DNA of 64,000 bases from Cryptomeria japonica (GCF_030272615.1 NC_081414.1:311938164-312002163); one strand, 5' to 3'; counted from the stretch's first letter, positions 1 through 12,599 are shown. Made by a program: numbers and translations. Notes: a model not told the origin generated them from the sequence alone.

Positions 1-2339
1 TATCCATGAAACTATTATCATAATGATTTGTGAGTTCTTGAAAAACCGAACATGTACAACACATCCATTCTTTTTCTTCTTGTCACATAACCAATGATAG
101 ATGAATTGATTTGGTTCTAAATATAATGGTTCTATTGCAACCTTTTGTTGACATAGAACATGATGAAGATAAAATAAAAATATCATTTGGCATAGCTATT
201 TCCTTGGATCCTTGCCATCCAACTTGCACATCTCCATCCCTAGAATGAATTACTTAGATTTGGTGATAGAATCATTTTTTTGATGATCTTTCTTCAAATC
301 TATATCAAACTAATAAGCTTCAAATCATGTAGGAAATAAATATCTCGTCTTATTGAGTGAAGCTTCATGTCCTAATAAGTTCTTGAGGGAAGCTATTTCT
401 TTAGTGATCCCTTGCATATGCTCTGCCATTTACAACTTGTTTTCCTCCTTAAACTTAGTGGTTGCATCATTTATAATGGTTATGGTATGCATCTCCTCTA
501 CTATAGCATAATCTTTGTTAGGAGTTTTATCATTGTGATTGGATTCCTTCCTTTGCCTCTTGTTGACATCCCCATCATGATGAGGAAAAATGATTTTTTA
601 ATAAATTACATAAAAAATCCAAATAATATAATTTTTTTGTTATAACTTACCTAGGCTTATATCTCATTCTTTAGAAAAAATCTCCATGAAATTTATCAAT
701 TTGAGGCCTTGGGAGAATATTTTGTAGAAACAACAATTTTGCAAGAAATTATTCAAAATTATTTAAAAAATTATCTCAAGCATAGACTATGCCAACTTTA
801 ATATGTCTATGACCAACCCTCTAAATCGTATAAAACAATACAAATTGAAAGAGAAATGCTTTTACAATTTGATATGTTGAATAGTTTTTTTTTGTAGTTT
901 ATTATCTTTTGGATATTAGGATCATGCTCTACTACCACTTGTAATAAAATAACTTGAACAAGAATAATATAATAGAAAAATTTGCACAAATACTTGATAA
1001 TAAAAATATGATTCACAATATAATGATTAATAACTAATCACTACCTCTTATAGAAGACATCATTGAAATATTCTAGTATCCTAATCCCAATGAGGCTAAC
1101 TTAACATATTGCAATTGTACTTATGAACTCATACTAGAATCAATTGAGGATTTTGTAGCACGTAGTTAGTTGTCATATATACTCGACCATGATAGACAAT
1201 AATGACATAGTAAATAACATGACAAATTAGGTGATGGGCGACTACCTATGGGTAATTGTAAGTTTTGGGAGTGTAACATTGTTACAATTTTATGAATGAA
1301 TTGTAATTAGACTAAAACATGTTAATAGCTTTGTAGACTCAATCAAGTGTGTTGTGTTTGGTAAGTCACGTTCTAGGGTGTCAATAGAGGGGAGTGACCA
1401 ATTTGGGTGCAATCTTGCTTAAGTTATCTATAGTAAAATCCTTTACAAGTGTGTGCTTTACATGCTCAATAAAAGCTTGATATTTAGCATCATACTTTAG
1501 ACCTTTACTATGTTACTGTGTGCTTATGTTGGCCCAAAATATTTATCCTTCATATTATTTGTTTTCACTAAGACATTGAACACTTCTTAAGTAGATAAGT
1601 ACCTACATAGTGTGACCCAATCACCATTAGTGTAAACTTTTCACTTTGATGTATTACTACTTGTTCATGCCTCACTTGGACCTCTTTTGTATATTTTTCC
1701 TTGTTCTTAGTTCTTGCATCCTTCACCTTAAATTTTTGTTATGTTAGGTATTGATTTGATTCTTTGATGCCTTCATGTTTAGGATATGGTTTTGGAGTTG
1801 CTAACATGGTTAAGGTGATAAATTCATATTCTAATTGCAATCATACGTGCTTATTGAGATCTCTAAGTTTTAATTCCTTCTTTTTAGTTTTTCTTTTATT
1901 ATCCCATTTTTTTCTATTTAACATGAAACGTTTTTTTGTTTCTACATAATAATCTTCTTGAGAAATCTTTCCATAAATTATTTTTTCATTATGTCAAGTT
2001 TCCTTATATGATATGATGCCTAAGCACAATCTAAGATCTTCACAACTAACCAAATTTGATTGCATTTGAATGATTTTTACAATGCTTTATGTGACCTCCA
2101 AGTTGGGTTGTGTTTTTAGCCACTACTCTTGCATCTTTCTCAGCCTCTAACATAACCTCTTCTTATATTTCTACTTGAAAATATAGAGGACTATTGTAAA
2201 AGTTATGAGAATGTTATAATTTACTATTGTGTCATTTAAATGAAACAAATGTGTGTACTTGTCATGGTTTTGTTAATTATTATATTGCAAACATTAGTTG
2301 TATCTTGTTAAAATTGCTTATAAAGGATTCTTGGGTGTG
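1..2339. other. AT-rich DNA without a recognisable gene
   Basis: I see no coding similarity, LTR terminus or PBS here on either strand. Open frames are short (77 residues or less), low in complexity and without a recognisable motif. It probably consists of eroded transposon or intergenic DNA. Confidence 0.6.
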
Positions 2340-2955
2340 CCTTAATTGTTAAGTTATAATTTTTTGGTCCCATAAAGTAAGTTGAATTTTGGGAAGGTGT
2401 TTATCTCATATCTTTGATGTATCAAAAATTATTTTGCACATTGCCTAGTACAAAAAAATTATTGTTCCGTTATATTTTCTTTTGAACTATATTCATGGTA
2501 TGATTCTATTTTACAAGTAGTGTTAAATGTCAATTGACATTTTGCATTCATGTGGATTGAAGGGACTATTATAGAATTTATAGAAAGATTATCATTAATT
2601 TTTATTATAAGATATGAATGAAATAACTATTTTATGTAGTTGATTTAATTGTATTGTTAAATAATGCATTATAAATTTTGGTTGTACATTATAAAATATT
2701 TTACTAAGGGCATTTGGGCAACTTTAATATCTTAACTATTTAGTTATAATTTTTTGGTTTTATAAAGTAGGTTAAATTTTAGCATAAAACTATTGATGCC
2801 ACATAAGCTTCATTTATCAAAAATTCTTTTGTACATTATCTAATATAATAAAACTATTGTTATCTTATATTCTCTTGTATTGGATTGATAGTATGTAATT
2901 TTACTTTTATTAATGATGTTAAATGGCAAATATAATTTTTTTGTATTCATCTCTA
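2340..2955. repeat. Diverged direct repeat, two ~200-bp units
   Basis: A segment starting near 2345 (AGTTATAATTTTTTGG, then CATAAAGTAAGTTGAATTTT) recurs near 2742 with many substitutions. Both copies continue through TATCAAAAATT, TTTTG(C/T)ACATT and ATTGTT to about 2560 and 2955. The offset is about 395 bp. This looks like an old local duplication or two fragments of one repeat family. It is non-coding as far as I can see. Confidence 0.5.
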
Positions 2956-3707
2956 GCATCATTTCACTTACAAACTTAGGTTGATTTGAAGTCTAGTGTG
3001 TTAAGAATGATTAAATCATAGTGATTGAATAGGTTTAAAATATATAAATTCATGATTAATATAGTCAGTGATCAATAAAAGGGTAGTAAGTGAGAGGTTA
3101 ATATTTAAATTGTCATTGGTAAGATGTTAATAGTTGATAGCTAAATTAGTTGGTTTGTTCAATTGGTTGCAAAAACACTCAAATAAGACAATAAGGGGTT
3201 GCAAGAATAGTGGATGGGTGAACAACATATACTAAATAATTACATATACTTGTGTTTAAGTATTCTAATAATATCGAGTACAATATTTTGGTAGGTACAT
3301 GTTAGTTCAGTGTACAAGTTTATCTAACAAGTTTAGTGACGACTAAAGATCCAACAAATAAACCTATAAGGTATAAATTGTAAAAACTATGATATTCAAT
3401 TGAAATCTCCAAGGTAAGGTGCCAAGATAAGGTGCCATGCATCGACCTATTAGAATCCACCATGTGTCCTTTATGTTTTACATTTGTCATGTACTATCAT
3501 TTGCATGTTCATTTTGCTTATAAATCATTTTTCCCTATTGAAACAAAATTATTTTACTCAAACTAGAAAACTTGTCTTGCTTATTCATACATGCAATTTA
3601 ATCTAAAAATGTGGCCTAGTTTATTCCTAATTAAAATCCATTAATCTTTTCTTGAACTCCAACAAGTTGAGGTTTTTTTAATTATAGATGTATTTTAAAC
3701 ATACATA
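2956..3707. other. Intergenic DNA upstream of element A
   Basis: No gene is visible. A TATAAAT-containing stretch (GCTTATAAATCATTTTTCCC, near 3519-3538) followed by a C/T-rich tail resembles the end of an LTR. However, no second copy, PBS or TSD was found, so I do not call an element. Confidence 0.4.
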
Positions 3708-3712
3708 TAATA

Positions 3713-4818
3713 TGTTGGCATCATGAAGTTTGGAGTACTTAATAAGTTGTCATTGATGGAAATACTGATATAGATGTCATCATAACCGATCAGAAAAGGA
3801 TTATAGTGGATTGGTAAGGAACATGGAACTAAAGACTTTCACCGATGAGCAAAGACTGGTTTACATGAAGAAAACAATAGATTAAGCTGAGTAATGTAGG
3901 TTCATCGATATAAAGAAAACAACCGACAACAGATCACAACGGTGAAATGTAGATTAGTTCAAATTAGAAAGTGTCAGTTGAAGTCGAAGTGCTTGTTAGA
4001 GAACTGATGAGACTTGTGGCATGAACGGCTAGTCCCACTAGTATAATCGACGAGATTTGAGGAACGAATAGATTGGTGCATAGAATGATTTATTGAGTTC
4101 GTGTTTTAGAGGGAAAGTTAGCGCCAAGATTGAAGACAATTGTATACATATTTTTCATCTTGAAATTGCGAGTTGATGGAGTAGTGAGTGGATTGAGGTT
4201 GCAAGCTAGAGCAAAGGTGTAGAATAAGCGAAGTGCAGAAGGGTTCCTCATGAATCGGTGAAGCCATCACCGAGAAGAGTTTGAAGTAGATATAGAACGG
4301 ATCTATATGATAGAAAAGTGTCATCATCAGATCAATGACTTGTTGCTCTTTAATAACTGCAGCACAGTAAAATCCCTTAACCGGATAGACTTTAACAGGT
4401 CCCTTTGTAAAATCCCTTAACCGGGTGACATTCTAAATGATGATCCTAAGTCCTTCAACAAGGCTACCTCTAATAGGGTAAAGTTTCTAACAGGCCTTGA
4501 AGAAAATCCCTTAACCGGGTGGCACCTAACAGTGTCTTTGTAATCTTCTAACATGGATGGATCCTCATCGGGCGTACTTAAGAATAATAAAGATTTTGTG
4601 AGTTTCTACTCACACCATGGTATTCTCCCATTTGGGTTTCCACGTGATAAATCTTGATTGTCGTGTGTGTTTAATTCTGTGTGTGCATGTTTCTTGTTGA
4701 TGTTTCTTATACTGATAAGTGTTAAAGTTTGAATAAGAGTTTTGATTAAGGTTAGAACCTAAAACAAACTGGTATAGTGCTGATTCACCCCCCTCTAAGT
4801 CACCAGTTAATATTAACA
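3713..4818 (+). repeat. 5' LTR of element A
   Basis: 1106 bp, starting TGTTGGCATC and ending TAATATTAACA. The last 60 bases hold the C-run segment GATTCACCCCCCTC inside an inverted repeat (AACTGGT 4767-4773, ACCAGTT 4802-4808). A TGGGTTTCCACGTG block near 4633-4646 matches, in transcript sense, a block in the LTRs of elements E and F. Confidence 0.92.
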
Positions 4819-4820
4819 AT

Positions 4821-4832
4821 TGGTATCAGAGC
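4821..4832 (+). other. Primer binding site of element A (tRNA-Met type)
   Basis: TGGTATCAGAGC begins two bases after the LTR end. It is the standard plant LTR-element PBS, complementary to the 3' end of tRNA-Met. Confidence 0.9.
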
Positions 4833-4875
4833 TGAGGTCCTCTGAATAAAAGTTTAACAACTTGAGGAAAAGATC

Positions 4876-6264
4876 ATGGAAGAATACCGATATCAGAAGC
4901 AACTTGATGAAGCTAATGAGATGATTGCTCAACTGAAGGAGAGATTGAAAAAAATACTTGCTAAAAGGAAGGAAATCGTTCTACAACTTAATGAAAGTCA
5001 AGATATCATAGATCAACTCCCTGATCAGAGTGGATCTAAAGAAGAAGAAGAGGTAGTCTCAGAGCTAATGGAAAAGAACAAGAAGCTGGTTGAAGAAATC
5101 ACAAATCTAAAAAGAGAGCATGGAAGTCAGGCCTTGAGAATGACTGAAATACTAGAAACCAGCAGGATATCATAAGAAAGAAAGAGATATGCAGATGAAG
5201 CATTGCCAAAAGCTAAAAGAGCCAAAAGGCTTGTTGAAGAATCCCTAAGAGAGAATGATGCAATCATCATTGAAAAGGATGAATACATCCGAATTCTTAC
5301 TCAAGAGAATACAATTATGTATGAGCATCTACATGGCAAAACAGAGGAAAATGAGAAGATGGTGAAGGAGATTGAACAACTCAAAAATGAGTTGAAAGCT
5401 GCAGATGAGAGAAATGAAAAGTTGAGAAAAATTAATGAAAGCTCGGAGAAGATAGATGATCAATTAAAATCTCAGAGGACAACAAAGGAGACAACTGGTC
5501 TTGGCTACTTTGGTACAGGTCCAATGGAAACTAGAGAATCATCTAATCCCAAGAGGATGAAGGATGATAAAAGGAAAAACTCAGGAATGAAAGATATGAA
5601 GTTTTCTAAATCATCTTGCAACTATTGTGGTAAATTGGGTCATAAGTCTGATGTCTATAGAAATCCACCGGTCAGTCACAAGATGCCATTCACTTTTGAT
5701 GGTTATTGCTATAACTATCACAAGTATGGACACACTACTTATGAGTGTAGACCTTGATCAAGTAGCATGTCCAATAAAATAATCTTTAATGGATATTGCT
5801 TCACGTGCAATAAATTTTGACACAAAGCTGAAGAATGCATGTTCAAGAAAAATGCATCAAGATCTCCATCCAAACCGATTATCCCTAACAGATAGGGTAA
5901 TCAGCTCAATGCCATATGTTCTACTTGTGGCAACTTTGGTCATGTTGTAGCAAACTACAGGATGAGAATGGGTCAAAGAAACAATGGAGGACCATGGAAG
6001 ACAACTGGTATGGCATGTTTCAACTACCATGAGATCGGTCATTTGGCCAGAGAATGCAGGAACCGATCCTACAACTGGTCTGAAGACAAAAACCAGTTTT
6101 GCAAGAATAAAGGGGCAAATGATTTAAAAGGAAAGAAGATAGTTGAAGAGGTAAATAATGAAATGAAAAGGATGTGGACTAAAAAGGAAGAAAGCAAAGA
6201 AGAAGAGAAGCAGTCTAAAACTAAGTCATCATCCATCGGTGATGAATGTTCTTCTTCAAACTAA
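4876..6264 (+). pseudogene. Broken gag-like ORF: coiled coil plus five zinc knuckles
   Basis: One reading frame runs from ATG 4876, just after the PBS, to the stop at 6262-6264. It is broken by in-frame stops at 5173 (TAA), 5755 (TGA), 5818 (TGA) and 5893 (TAG). The first ~200 residues are Lys/Glu/Leu-rich with heptad spacing, typical of a coiled coil. I see no classical Gag fold. Then come five 14-residue zinc-knuckle motifs of the CX2CX4HX4C class, at 5617-5658, 5707-5748, 5797-5838, 5917-5958 and 6016-6057. Each one is damaged: four have a Cys replaced by Tyr and the third has a stop inside. The tail is Lys/Glu-rich. By analogy with Gag it would bind RNA and form particles; that role is inferred from position and knuckles only. 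The lesions look like C-to-T or G-to-A decay. Confidence 0.75.
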
Positions 6265-6714
6265 AAAAACTGATGCTCAGGGGGAGCACTTATTGAAAAA
6301 TCATAGTTGATTCCCTGTAACCAAAGTGACGTAATTCTTATTTGCATTACTTATTCGAGTTGACATATTGTTTGTAATTATCCATCAGTGAAATGTTAAG
6401 AGTATTGTATTGTTACCAGTAGGGAAGTTACACCGGTAAATTATAAAATGTTACCGTTTGAGGTTGTACAACTTAATCGTTGTAAAAGTGTATTGAACAA
6501 CTTAACTTATAAATAAGGAAATGAAAGCTCATTTTGTTTACCTTGCTTTCATCTGTGCATTTGAGAGCTCCTAGTGCGATCTAAGGCTTTCTAAACCTGT
6601 TAAGTGCATTACATGCAAAGTTAGTTTAGAGACCAAGCAGTGAAGTTTTGGTGATCGGAAGCTCTAGCAGAAATAGTAGAGGAAACTAATCTGTGAATTC
6701 TATTCTAAGTCATC
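6265..6714 (+). promoter_or_regulatory. Spacer with internal TATA-like box before ORF2
   Basis: This 450-bp gap opens with a polypurine-like tract (CAGGGGGAG near 6278). It holds TATAAATA at 6508-6515, about 200 bp before the ORF2 start codon at 6715, which has a good context (ATGGC). This suggests a separate internal promoter or spliced leader for ORF2, but nothing in the sequence proves it. Confidence 0.35.
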
Positions 6715-9700
6715 ATGGCAACTTCCGTGTTGACCCCTATGTTTGTTCATGTTGTTGAGGAACCACAACCTTAGTTCAAGCTAGATCCTATGAATGCTGG
6801 AGAAGTCGATAAATCTGATACCCTATCATCTATGCGCTCCGGCGTGTTACTGATTGAAGATGTTCATTCCTTCATCCACTGCAAGCTTGAAGATCTTGGA
6901 GACAAATTTATTCAAGATGAATTCAAAGGTTTGTGCGACAATGGTTTATTGAAGGCAGAACATATGCATCTGAATACAAAGGGTTTGTTGTATGTTATTG
7001 ATATTCCAAACCAATTCCATGTTGATTGGATCAGATATGTGCTAAGTAGAGTACATAACCAATTTCTATGGTTGGAAGTTGAAGCTCCAATCAAAATCAC
7101 AAAGGATGTGATCCAAAGAGTAATAGGGTTCAGCGAAATAGGTGAAGTACTAACCCTAAGGACAATATCATCCAATGAGGTCACTCAGTTGACTCAATCC
7201 CAATATGACAAGAGAGAAATGACAGTCACTCACATTGAGGATACAAAAGTAAGATTTGCATATGCAGTAATAGCTTATAGAGTGTACCAATCAAACCGCA
7301 TGAACGGTGTGCCAAGAGGTGCTATCCATGCAGCCCATCAGATCATCAAAGAGGATGAAACATACGACATCTGTGACATGATAAAGAGTCAATTCTTGGT
7401 GAACATGGACCGATTAAGAAGGACAAAAAGCAATCATTCAAGTATGGTTCAATATTGGTATGTATCTTCTTCTATGTGCAAAATTTATTTCCCAGTAAGG
7501 GAAATGTAGTGTGGTCTACAGATAAACCTATCATAGTTTAGATAGATGAAATGATTATAGACTTAGGTGATAAGTTTGGAGAGATAGTGTGGGGTTGCTT
7601 TAAAGAATTCCAAACTAGAATGCATCAAAAAAAATAATCCCGGCCGGTATAGTTAAAAAATACAAGGACACTATTTGCTTTCTTGTTGATACTGATTGTT
7701 GCATCATTCAAGCAGTTGAACCTAGAACTTTCTGGGTACCCGCTATGGGTTATGAGATTGGGGCATAAATTTCCAAAATATATGCAAACATGTTATTGTT
7801 TAAACCGATAGACAGAAAAGCTAAGAGATTTGGAACGTATGAGGAGGCAAGATCCAAAATTAAGAAGGAACTCAAAGAGCCTATCATTCAAAAGAAAGTT
7901 AGGAAAATGATTGATAGCTTAGACAAGAAATATGGAGGTGAAGCATCCGGTGCCACTTCTTCCACTAGTGCAATTGAGAAAACAGGGGCAAAACCAAGCA
8001 AAAATGAAGAGCAAACAGATGAAAAGAAGAAAATGCCCAAGACAAGATCGAAGGGTGCTGCATCCAGCAAACCGATGGCATATATGAAAGAAAAGGACTC
8101 AGATTCTCCTACATCCTCCCAAGGTAGAAGTGGACCAATAGGAGTCACATATGCAAGAAAGAAAAAGAGTGAAAGGTCAATTGACACAAAGGCTAAGAAG
8201 AAGCCCAAGAAGGACAAAAAAGGGGATGATAACTCTGACACTCAATCTGATGTGGTAATTAAAGAGGTTAGAAGAAGTGGTAGGAGTGTAGCTCCAACTA
8301 TTCATGAATTGGTCCATGGGATCAAAGAATATGGAGGTTTAGCGGGTGTTGGGAGAAAGTATCCCCTCTGCAATGAGGAAGACAAAAGAAAAATTGAAGA
8401 TGCACTCATTTGGAACCTACATAATTTCTACAGAACCACCAGTGAACTACATGGATTAATTCCATTAGATTTACAAAATCTCATTGAAGAGAGATGGAAA
8501 ACTGCCTTGGCAATTGAAAAGGAACACATAATAAAGGCACTCATGGAAGTGAAACATGATTTGGATTATAATCAAGCAACTTTAGTGGCTAAAGCATGTA
8601 TACAATGCTTCAAAATAAGGAACAGAAAAGGGAGAGTGGCCATAGGAGACATGCAAGGTGTGCATGACAAGGGTGTTGACATGTGGAAAATAATTATGAG
8701 CCAGCAAAAGGAAGTTGAGGAGGAAATAGAAAAAGAAGTGAAACAAGGACAAGATACAACTACTCAAGAAAAGATCAAAGGAAAGACAAGGACACCACTG
8801 ATGGGTTTGATGAATTTTCAGTTGAAGATATCATAGGTGATTTTGTGTTAGATATTCCTAATCTGACAAAGGATGCAAAGCCACCGGTTGAGAAAAAATC
8901 AACTGTTGAAACTATTGATATTGATGATACACCGGCAAAGGGAACCGATCAAACCAAGCATCCCATAGATGATGAAGTTACAATTGAGGACATCCCTTAT
9001 GAGGAAAAACCTCAAAGGCATCCAATGACAATAAATATTCCCACAATATACTCTACTCGCAACAAACCTCGTTTGCCAGAAAAAGGTGCAGAGGAAGAAA
9101 ACCCCAAGATGATAAACTCATCAATACCATTTGTTGATGGAACAGAGGAGAAGGAACAAGAAAAGAAGGAAACATAAAAGAAGAACGAAGAGTTGAAGGA
9201 AACATGAACAATCGATATTAGTCTAGGGGAGACCAAGGAACCAGAATAAGAGAAGAAGATAGAAGATTCTTCATCTGGTCAACTTGAAGGTGGTCGGAAA
9301 CCAGTTGTGGACACTCCTCTGGTAAAGAGGAAGTTAGTTTTAGAAAAGGAAACTGAGAAAAAGAAAATTAAACTTCCCATCTCAACCAACTCTGAGGTAG
9401 AAGCTGAAGAAGAAGAAGAAACAGAGGAGGACGAAGGGGAAGACTCAGTAATTGATATCAAGAAGATGATCCCCAAACAACTAATAAAAGTTTCAAAAAA
9501 ATTGAGAATTCAAGCTGAAAAGGCCAAACTTAAAGAAAAGAAAAAGAAGGCAAGAATTCTTAATACTGCAAAGATAATCTTATCTGATCTCATTCTTGAT
9601 ATTCTTGTTGATGAGAATGCACCTATCATCGATCAATTGGGTACTCTTGTCAAAGCAATTGGTTTAGAGGCAACCGATCTGGAGAAGGTTGTTGCAAGGC

Positions 9701-10201
9701 AGTATGAAACCAGAAGAGGTGAGCACTTAATGGAATGATACTGTTGAAAAAGTTGCTCTTTCTACCAGCACTGAAGAGGTGAAATCAATCTTAAAGGAAG
9801 TTGGCCAATTATTGGTGAGATTCTCAAACTTCCCTAAATTCATCAAAGATCTTGAAGTCAAAAGAGTAAAGACTCAATAGGAAATTCAAGATCTGCTAGG
9901 TTCCTTTGATCGTATTACAAGCTCAGTAGCAACTTTCAGTGGAAAAGTCAAACAGTTGACTCATGAAATCAACCAGTTGAAAGAGGAACAAGACAAACGA
10001 GCTCTAAATCTGCTAGAGATGCAATGCTATCTTGCCCCTTTCATTGATCTATTACAAGGCAATGTGAAACAAGCAGAAGGTCTCGTCAGTAGACTTGACT
10101 GCAAGATAGTGGATGACATATTTGGTCACACACCTGCTTGGATAAATCATCACCATGAAATAAGTAAAGCCCACATGGGAATCTTCTTTGGAGGATGCTA
10201 A
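6715..10201 (+). pseudogene. Second ORF of element A, unknown protein, broken
   Basis: The coding signal starts at ATG 6715 and meets a TAG at 6772. It continues in frame to 7509, shifts frame near 7503 and 7640, runs 7643-8836 with one stop near 7766, shifts again near 8800, and continues 8821-9177 and 9307-9738, then 9956-10201. Intact, it would have exceeded 1000 residues. The N-terminal ~350 residues look globular and carry a pattern like the 'putative plant transposon protein' families found in non-autonomous LTR elements (weak resemblance only). From about 7900 on it is Lys/Glu/Ser-rich with basic clusters resembling nuclear localisation signals, and it ends in a coiled-coil-like segment. 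I see no polymerase, integrase or protease motif. Function unknown. Confidence 0.55.
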
Positions 10202-10444
10202 GGTCAATTTCAAAGAAATTTTTGACTTACTCTCATAAATTATTTTGTATACTTTGATTCCTTTATTCTTTGTCATTGTTGCAAAAAGGGGGAGAATGAA
10301 TGTATAGTGGATTGTACATATGAGAAGGAAGAGTATTACTAGTAGTACCGGTAGAGGCAAAGAAGGCAAGCCGGTAGAGGTAGAGAAGGTAGAGAACAGG
10401 GGGAGATCCAGTCCAATCCAGCCTAGATCTTTTGCCCCAATCCC
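10202..10444 (+). other. 3' non-coding spacer of element A with polypurine tracts
   Basis: The spacer between ORF2 and the 3' LTR is rich in G/A. It contains two PPT-like tracts (AAAAAGGGGGAGAA near 10284, CAGGGGGAGAT near 10398) ahead of the real one. Confidence 0.5.
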
Positions 10445-10457
10445 AAAGGGGGGAGAT
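10445..10457 (+). other. Polypurine tract of element A
   Basis: AAAGGGGGGAGAT lies directly against the TG of the 3' LTR, where plus-strand DNA synthesis is primed in LTR elements. Confidence 0.85.
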
Positions 10458-11529
10458 TGTTGGCATCATGAAGTTTGGAGTACTTAATAATTTGTCATTG
10501 ATGGCAATACCAATTCAGATGTCATCATAAACGATCAAAAAATGATTATAGTGGATTGGTAAGGAACAGGGGACTAAAGACTTCCACCGGTGAGAAGAGA
10601 TTGGTTTACAGGAAGTAACTGATAGATTAGGCTAAGTAAAGAAGGTTCACCGATATAAAGAAAACAATCGGCAACATATCACAATGGTGAAGTTTAGATA
10701 TGTTCAAATTAGAAAGTGTCATTTGAAATCGGAGTGCTTGTTAGAGAATTGGCGAGACTTGTGGCATGAACAACTAGTCCCACCAGTATAATCAACAAGA
10801 TTTGAGGAACGAACAGATTAGCACATAGAATGATTTTTTGAGTTCGTGAAAGGTAGCGCCAAGATTGAAGACAACTATATACATATTTTTCATGTTGAAT
10901 TTGCAAGTTGATGGAGTAGTGAGTGGATTGAGGTTGCAAGTTAGAGCAAAGGTGCAGAATAAGCGAAGTGCAGAAGGGTTCCTCATGAATCGGTGAAGCC
11001 ATCACCGAGTAGAGTTTGAAGCAGATATAGAATGGATCTATATGACAGAAAAGTGTCATCATTAGATCAATGACTTGTTTCTCTTTAATAATTGCAACAC
11101 AGTAAAATCCCTTAACCGGGTGGACTTTAACAAGTGACATTCTAAATGATGATCCTAAGTCCTTTAACAAGGCTACCTCTAACAGGGTAAAGTTTCTAAC
11201 AGGCCTTGAAGAAAATCCCTTAACCAGGTGGTACCTAACAATGTCTTTGTAATCTCCTAAGAAGGATGGCTCCTCATCGGGCGTACTTAAGAATAGTACA
11301 GATTTTGTGAGTTTCTACTCACACCGCGGTTTTCTCCCATTAGGGTTTCCACGTGATAAATCTTGACTGTCATGTGTGTTTAATTTTGTGTGTGCATGTT
11401 TCTTATTGATGCTTCTTATACTGATAAGTGTTAAAGTTTGAATAAGATTTTTTATTAAGGTTAAAATCTGAAACAAATCGATATAGTGATAATTCACCCC
11501 CCCTTCTTAGTCATCAGCTAATATTAACA
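10458..11529 (+). repeat. 3' LTR of element A
   Basis: 1072 bp, starting TGTTGGCATC and ending TAATATTAACA, followed by the TAATA target duplication. It is 34 bp shorter than the 5' LTR through small indels and has many substitutions. Confidence 0.92.
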
Positions 11530-11534
11530 TAATA

Positions 11535-12599
11535 TCCATTTTGAGTATCAAGACAACTTTTGGTTGTCACAAAAAGAATTAAAAAACCATATCACTAAGG
11601 AAGCCACGTAGGGCTTTAGATCAGACTAAATTTGCTCTATCCTATGCATATATTCAAAATTTAGTATACTAAAATGATGCTCCTCTGAGTATTCATTTCT
11701 TTCATTATCAACATTGTTATGCAATCTATCAACTAGTAGCTTGTCTAGTCCAAGCATCTAGACCCAACTTGTTTCATATATAGAGATACAAATTGTGGTA
11801 GATATATCAAAATAAGATGCAAAAGGGTATCATGATCACCATAGCCATTAGAAATTCTTGCTTTCATTATACTGATCCAGATCGCTTTGTCTAATGGGGG
11901 GGTCCAAGTTGGAGATTTTTTCATTTGACTTCACAAGTTCAATGGCTGATCATTCTCCTTGGTTTATGTGAAATTTGTTTCCCTTCTTTTTGTTCTTTGT
12001 TTTAGCTTCTTTGGGTTGTTTCTCTTTGAGTTTCTCTTTGAGTTTCTCTTATGCCCACTTGTGCTCATTGTATTTCTTGACATAGTCTTGTATCCCACAC
12101 ACAAAGGGCTTGTAATCCTCCTTAGTGTACACCCAGACATGTCCATATAATATTTCCGCAGAGTTAAATCTATGTGTGTCATCCTCCATTAGTTTCTCAA
12201 ACTTGAATCTTGATATATTCAGGGTTACAAAAACTTGCATAACAACATTGATAGATATATGAGTCTTCTACAAGGCTTAGTAAGTGCCCTTTTGATTTCC
12301 TGAAACTTTTCCTCATTCTTTAATGTCATTCCTTAATATCCAATTATGCCATAATATTTCAATAGATAAAATTAGCCAAAATAAGTTACATTCTTTCTTC
12401 AATCTAGGTACTATATCAAACAAGATTATTGAACGGACAATATTATTTTTCCATCCTTCCAAATTATAACAAAAATGATTCTATATCTAATTGGCTATAA
12501 AACATTCAAACAAGATATGTTTAATAGTTTCAGGATTCCTAAACATTGCATAATACATTATCATTATTGAATAATTTATAATTAAAAAAATTGTAATAA
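11535..12599. other. Unclassified segment with a coding-like minus frame
   Basis: On the minus strand 12240-12049 encodes 63 residues rich in aromatic and charged positions, followed by a Lys/Glu-rich continuation. It looks like a protein relic but I do not recognise it. Nothing else is supported. It may be part of an old transposon next to the LINE relic. Confidence 0.3.

Larger units (their letters stand above)
3713..11529 (+). mobile_element. Element A: complete non-autonomous LTR retrotransposon
   Basis: Two direct LTRs (3713-4818 and 10458-11529), each TGTTGG...TTAACA, enclose a 5.6-kb interior. A 5-bp target-site duplication TAATA lies at 3708-3712 and 11530-11534. A TGGTATCAGAGC primer site follows the 5' LTR by two bases, and a polypurine tract precedes the 3' LTR. 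The interior encodes a gag-like coiled-coil/zinc-knuckle relic and a second unknown ORF. I find no protease, integrase, reverse transcriptase or RNase H motif. The LTRs differ at roughly one site in ten where I compared them, so the insertion is old. It fits the LARD or TR-GAG type of element, which needs enzymes from an autonomous partner. PBS and terminus similarity make copia-type elements such as E the likeliest partner class (inference). Confidence 0.9.

Noticed and set aside
3480-3690. Possible solo LTR just upstream of element A
   Set aside because: A TATA-like stretch is present but no TG start, CA end, target duplication or second copy could be found.
7888-8241. 117-residue hydrophobic minus-strand frame looking like a membrane protein
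   Set aside because: It is the complement of the Lys/Glu/Ser-rich plus-strand ORF2 of element A; such complements are always Phe/Leu/Ser-rich.
12049-12240. Host gene exon on the minus strand
   Set aside because: Too short, no splice context seen, next to a LINE relic; kept only as unclassified coding-like sequence.
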